Below, piece after piece: positions 61,111-64,000 of a DNA stretch of 64,000 nucleotides. The notes below the pieces were generated by a model. The model worked only from the letters and a program-made list of their open reading frames with translations, searched no databases and was not told the DNA's origin. The stretch comes from Chitinophagaceae bacterium (GTDB lineage Bacteria; Bacteroidota; Bacteroidia; Chitinophagales; Chitinophagaceae). Both the position numbers and the translations under genes were made by a program. The stretch is from contig JAIEMP010000010.1 in NCBI GenBank assembly GCA_019752045.1, positions 124,001 through 188,000 of the forward strand. Reading direction: 5' to 3'. Position 1 is the stretch's first letter; the number at the start of each line of letters is the position of its first letter.

Positions 61111-64000
61111 ATGGCACTGAAAGGTTTGGTTAGGTTTTTTGCGATCATGCTGATTGTGATTTCCGTTTGGCAATTGAGTTATACATGGATTGTAAACAGT
61201 TTTGAAAGCAAGCAAAAAGCCAGAGCTGAGAAATTTGTAAAAAATAATTTCGGCAACGCTTCTAAAGAAACCAGAGACTCTGCGTTTAAATCTACTTACC
61301 GTCGTTATGTTGATAGTTTGAAAGAAAAAGAGATCATCAACGTTCCGGTTTTATTTCCCAAGTTAACGTATCAAAAAGCAATTGAGCAGGAACTGAACCT
61401 TGGTCTGGATCTGCAAGGTGGAATGAACGTAACACTGGAAGTTGGTTTGGATGGATTGATCCGCTCAATGAGTAACAATCCAAAAGATGCCACACTCAAC
61501 AAAGCACTGGAATCGGCTATTCAAAAGAAAGCAAACAGCGATGCAGATTTTGTTACCTTGTTTGCACAATCTTATAATGAAATTTCAGGCAATGGAAAAA
61601 TGGCTGCACTGTTTGCAGGTGGCAAAAACAAAAGCATTAAGATTGATGCAGGTAATGCAACAGTCATTGAAGCCATTCGTGTAGAAGCGGTAGATGCCAT
61701 TAAAAGAACCTACGATCGTTTAACAGCGAGAATAGATCAGTTTGGTGTAGCACAACCGAATATCAGTTTCGATCAGAACAAAGGAATCATTACTGTTGAA
61801 TTAGCCGGTGTTGATGATCCGGAGCGTGTACGTAAATTCTTACAGGCTACTGCCAATCTGGAATTCTGGGAAACCTACAGCAATGCTGATCCTGTGGTAA
61901 CACAGAGCCTGCAGCAAATCAACGAAAAAGTAAAAGGATACCTGAGTGGTGTTATAGATACTTCAAAAGTTGATTCAAACGGGATAGCTAAAAAAGATAC
62001 CAGCAAACCTGTTACTGCAGGAGATCAACCCGTTACTACTTTGCTTCAACAAACAGTTGACGGGCCTCCACAAGGATACAGCACTGCAACCATTGGTTTA
62101 ATTCGTGTTTCTGATACAGCAACTTTCTCCAGATATATCAACCTCGATGTGGTTAAATCTTCCATCCCTACTACCATGCGTTTTCTCTATGGTGCAAAAC
62201 CATCGGGCAAAAATAAAAGAGGCGAAAGCTTACTGGAAGTGTATGTGATTAAAACCGTAGCAGGTTCTGATGCGCCGAAGTTAACCGGTGAATTTATAAC
62301 TGATGCACGTCAAAACTTCAACCAGCGGAACAATGAAATTCTGGTTGAAATGGAAATGAATACAAAAGGTGCAGGCATCTGGGAAAAAATGACCGGTGAT
62401 GCTTACACCAATAAATATGCGATTGCAATAGCATTAGATAACTATGTATACTCAGCTCCCGGTGTTACTACCGGTGCTATTTCCGGCGGCAATTCACAGA
62501 TCAGCGGAAACTTTACCATTCAGGAAGCACAGGATCTGGCCAGCATTTTAAGAACAGGTAAACTCCCCGCTCCTGCTAAAATTGTGCAGGAACAGGTTGT
62601 TGGTCCAACACTTGGTGCAGAGGCGATTAAAGGTGGAACCATGTCGTTCTTAATTTCATTCATTGTCATTTTTGTTCTCATGCTGGTATATTACAATACT
62701 GGTGGTTGGGTTGCAAACATTGCATTGATCCTGAACTTACTCTTTACCATTGGTGTGTTGAGTGCTTTCAAAGCAACCTTAACTGCAGCCGGTATTGCCG
62801 GTTTAGTATTAACCATTGGTATGGCTGTAGATACCAACGTAATTATTTTTGAGCGTATTAAAGAAGAACTCACAAAAGGCAAGAGTTATCAATTGGCGAT
62901 TGAAGAAGGTTACCGCCGTTCGCTTGCTCCTGTACTGGATGCACACGTAACAACCTTATTAACTGCCATCATCCTTTTATATTTTGGTTTAGGACCGGTA
63001 AAAGGTTTTGCTACCACACAGATCATTGGTATTTTATTGAGTTTGTTCTGCGGTATTCTTGTTTCAAGATTAATTACTGATTTCTGGACAAACAAAAAAC
63101 GTCACTTCGAATATTTCACAGGTATCTCCCGCCGCATCTTTAAACATGCTGCTTACAAATTCATTGAGTACCGCAAGGTGGCTTATGGTATTTCTCTGGT
63201 TGTATTACTGGGCGGTATTGCAGCTGTGATCAATGGTTTTGATTATGGTGTTGAATTCCGTGGCGGTCGCAGTTATACCGTGAAGTTTGATCAGGAAATG
63301 AAAAACGAAGAAGTTGCCAATGAATTGAATAAGGTGTTTGGCAAATTCCCGATCATTAAAACAGTTGGTACTGCCAGCCAGTTAAATATTACAACTGATT
63401 ACTTGATTGAACAACCGGGTTTACAGGTTGATTCAGTAGTGAAATTTAAATTGTATGAAGGATTAACCAAATTCCTGCCTGCAGGCACTACTTACGAGCA
63501 GTTTGATAAAGTATATAAGAAGGGATCACAAACAGTACAGCCAACTATCTCAGACGATTTAAAACGTGGTGCATTGTATGCGTTGATCATTGGATTGCTT
63601 GCTATTACATTGTACATCTTTATCCGTTTCCGTGACTGGAGATATTCAGTTGGAACAATTGTAGCATTAATGCACGACGTATTGGTAACATTGATCGTGT
63701 TCTCGTTCTTAAAGAACATTGTACCCTTCCCGCTTGAAATTGATCAGCACTTTATTGCGGCCATCTTAACGGTGATTGGTTTCTCTATGAACGATACAGT
63801 AATTGTATTTGACCGTGTGCGTGAATACAGCCGTAAAATGTTTGGTCAGGATAAAGGAACCATTCTGAACAAAGCCATCAATGATACTTTGGCACGTACC
63901 ATCATGACCTCGTTAACGGTGTTTTTAACCCTGCTCATCCTCTTCATCTTTGGCGGTGAGGTTACCAGAGGTTTTGCCTTTGCGATGTTGATTGGTGTAA
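61111..64000 (+). CDS. secDF: Protein translocase subunit SecDF, fused, cut by window
   Basis: Inner-membrane proton-driven partner of SecYEG that pulls exported proteins into the periplasm. The frame is open from the ATG at 61111 to the window end, giving 963 codons. The SecD half has an N-terminal helix, the LGLDLQGGMNVTLE motif (residues 97-110) and the membrane part with AVDTNVIIFERIKEEL. The SecF half begins near residue 695 with YGVEFRGGRSY and shows SMNDTVIVFDRVRE. Fusion of SecD and SecF is usual in Bacteroidota. Only a short C-terminal piece is missing. Confidence 0.97.
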   Translation, partial: MALKGLVRFFAIMLIVISVWQLSYTWIVNSFESKQKARAEKFVKNNFGNASKETRDSAFKSTYRRYVDSLKEKEIINVPVLFPKLTYQKAIEQELNLGLDLQGGMNVTLEVGLDGLIRSMSNNPKDATLNKALESAIQKKANSDADFVTLFAQSYNEISGNGKMAALFAGGKNKSIKIDAGNATVIEAIRVEAVDAIKRTYDRLTARIDQFGVAQPNISFDQNKGIITVELAGVDDPERVRKFLQATANLEFWETYSNADPVVTQSLQQINEKVKGYLSGVIDTSKVDSNGIAKKDTSKPVTAGDQPVTTLLQQTVDGPPQGYSTATIGLIRVSDTATFSRYINLDVVKSSIPTTMRFLYGAKPSGKNKRGESLLEVYVIKTVAGSDAPKLTGEFITDARQNFNQRNNEILVEMEMNTKGAGIWEKMTGDAYTNKYAIAIALDNYVYSAPGVTTGAISGGNSQISGNFTIQEAQDLASILRTGKLPAPAKIVQEQVVGPTLGAEAIKGGTMSFLISFIVIFVLMLVYYNTGGWVANIALILNLLFTIGVLSAFKATLTAAGIAGLVLTIGMAVDTNVIIFERIKEELTKGKSYQLAIEEGYRRSLAPVLDAHVTTLLTAIILLYFGLGPVKGFATTQIIGILLSLFCGILVSRLITDFWTNKKRHFEYFTGISRRIFKHAAYKFIEYRKVAYGISLVVLLGGIAAVINGFDYGVEFRGGRSYTVKFDQEMKNEEVANELNKVFGKFPIIKTVGTASQLNITTDYLIEQPGLQVDSVVKFKLYEGLTKFLPAGTTYEQFDKVYKKGSQTVQPTISDDLKRGALYALIIGLLAITLYIFIRFRDWRYSVGTIVALMHDVLVTLIVFSFLKNIVPFPLEIDQHFIAAILTVIGFSMNDTVIVFDRVREYSRKMFGQDKGTILNKAINDTLARTIMTSLTVFLTLLILFIFGGEVTRGFAFAMLIGV

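Overview
This window is a stretch of core chromosome from a member of the Bacteroidota, most likely the family Chitinophagaceae. The clues are AT-rich DNA, a 286-residue primary sigma factor of the short Bacteroidota type, promoter elements of the form TAnnTTTG instead of standard -10 boxes, weak Shine-Dalgarno signals, lineage-specific families (DUF4270, DUF4249, DUF3822, DUF2851, DUF2027-Smr) and a fused SecDF. The genus is inference. I see no phage, insertion sequence, CRISPR array, toxin-antitoxin pair or defence island, and I found no tRNA or ribosomal RNA gene.

Layout. 1-3437 (minus): the 5' part of metK, a DUF4270 lipoprotein and a half-length GT5 glycosyltransferase. 3546-10216 (plus): pantothenate genes panC, panD and panB surround a flippase-like membrane protein, the heptose adenylyltransferase rfaE2 and the polyphosphate pair ppk1-ppx. 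10238-16704: a small secreted protein, a TonB-dependent receptor, an ALDH7-type dehydrogenase, a subtilase with a long insert and a DinB-fold protein. 16800-17220 (minus): RNase P RNA, missed by any protein-only view. 17445-20868 (minus): an Smr protein, a DoxX-like protein and an amino acid permease.

21320-27385 (minus) is a tightly packed operon: DUF3822, rsmD, 5-formyl-THF cyclo-ligase, lpxK, rnr and a polyprenyl diphosphate synthase, mostly overlapping. A MATE exporter diverges from it. 29299-37038 (minus) holds an S1/P1 nuclease, a B12-type radical SAM protein, a TPR protein, folB, trxB, a DUF4249 lipoprotein and the primary sigma factor. 37316-40777 (plus) holds threonine aldolase, a three-gene RRM-protein unit and a KAS III-like enzyme. 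40793-54147 is mostly minus: a DEAD-box helicase, a Prc-type protease, a phosphodiester glycosidase, lipA, a DUF2851 protein, maf, a UbiA prenyltransferase, a KdsC-like phosphatase and a DUF2520 protein. The end holds topA, a YcxB-like protein, an aminotransferase, a DUF4397 lipoprotein, a beta-lactamase-fold hydrolase and the first 963 codons of secDF.

The genes are largely housekeeping: cofactor synthesis (CoA, folate, lipoate, SAM), LPS (rfaE2, lpxK, kdsC-like), isoprenoids, RNA processing (rnpB, rnr, rsmD, DEAD helicase, RRM protein) and envelope. The least explained material is a set of short palindromic repeat families between genes, two of which touch coding ends, and the RRM-linked small proteins. 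I did not find a clearly new multi-gene system.
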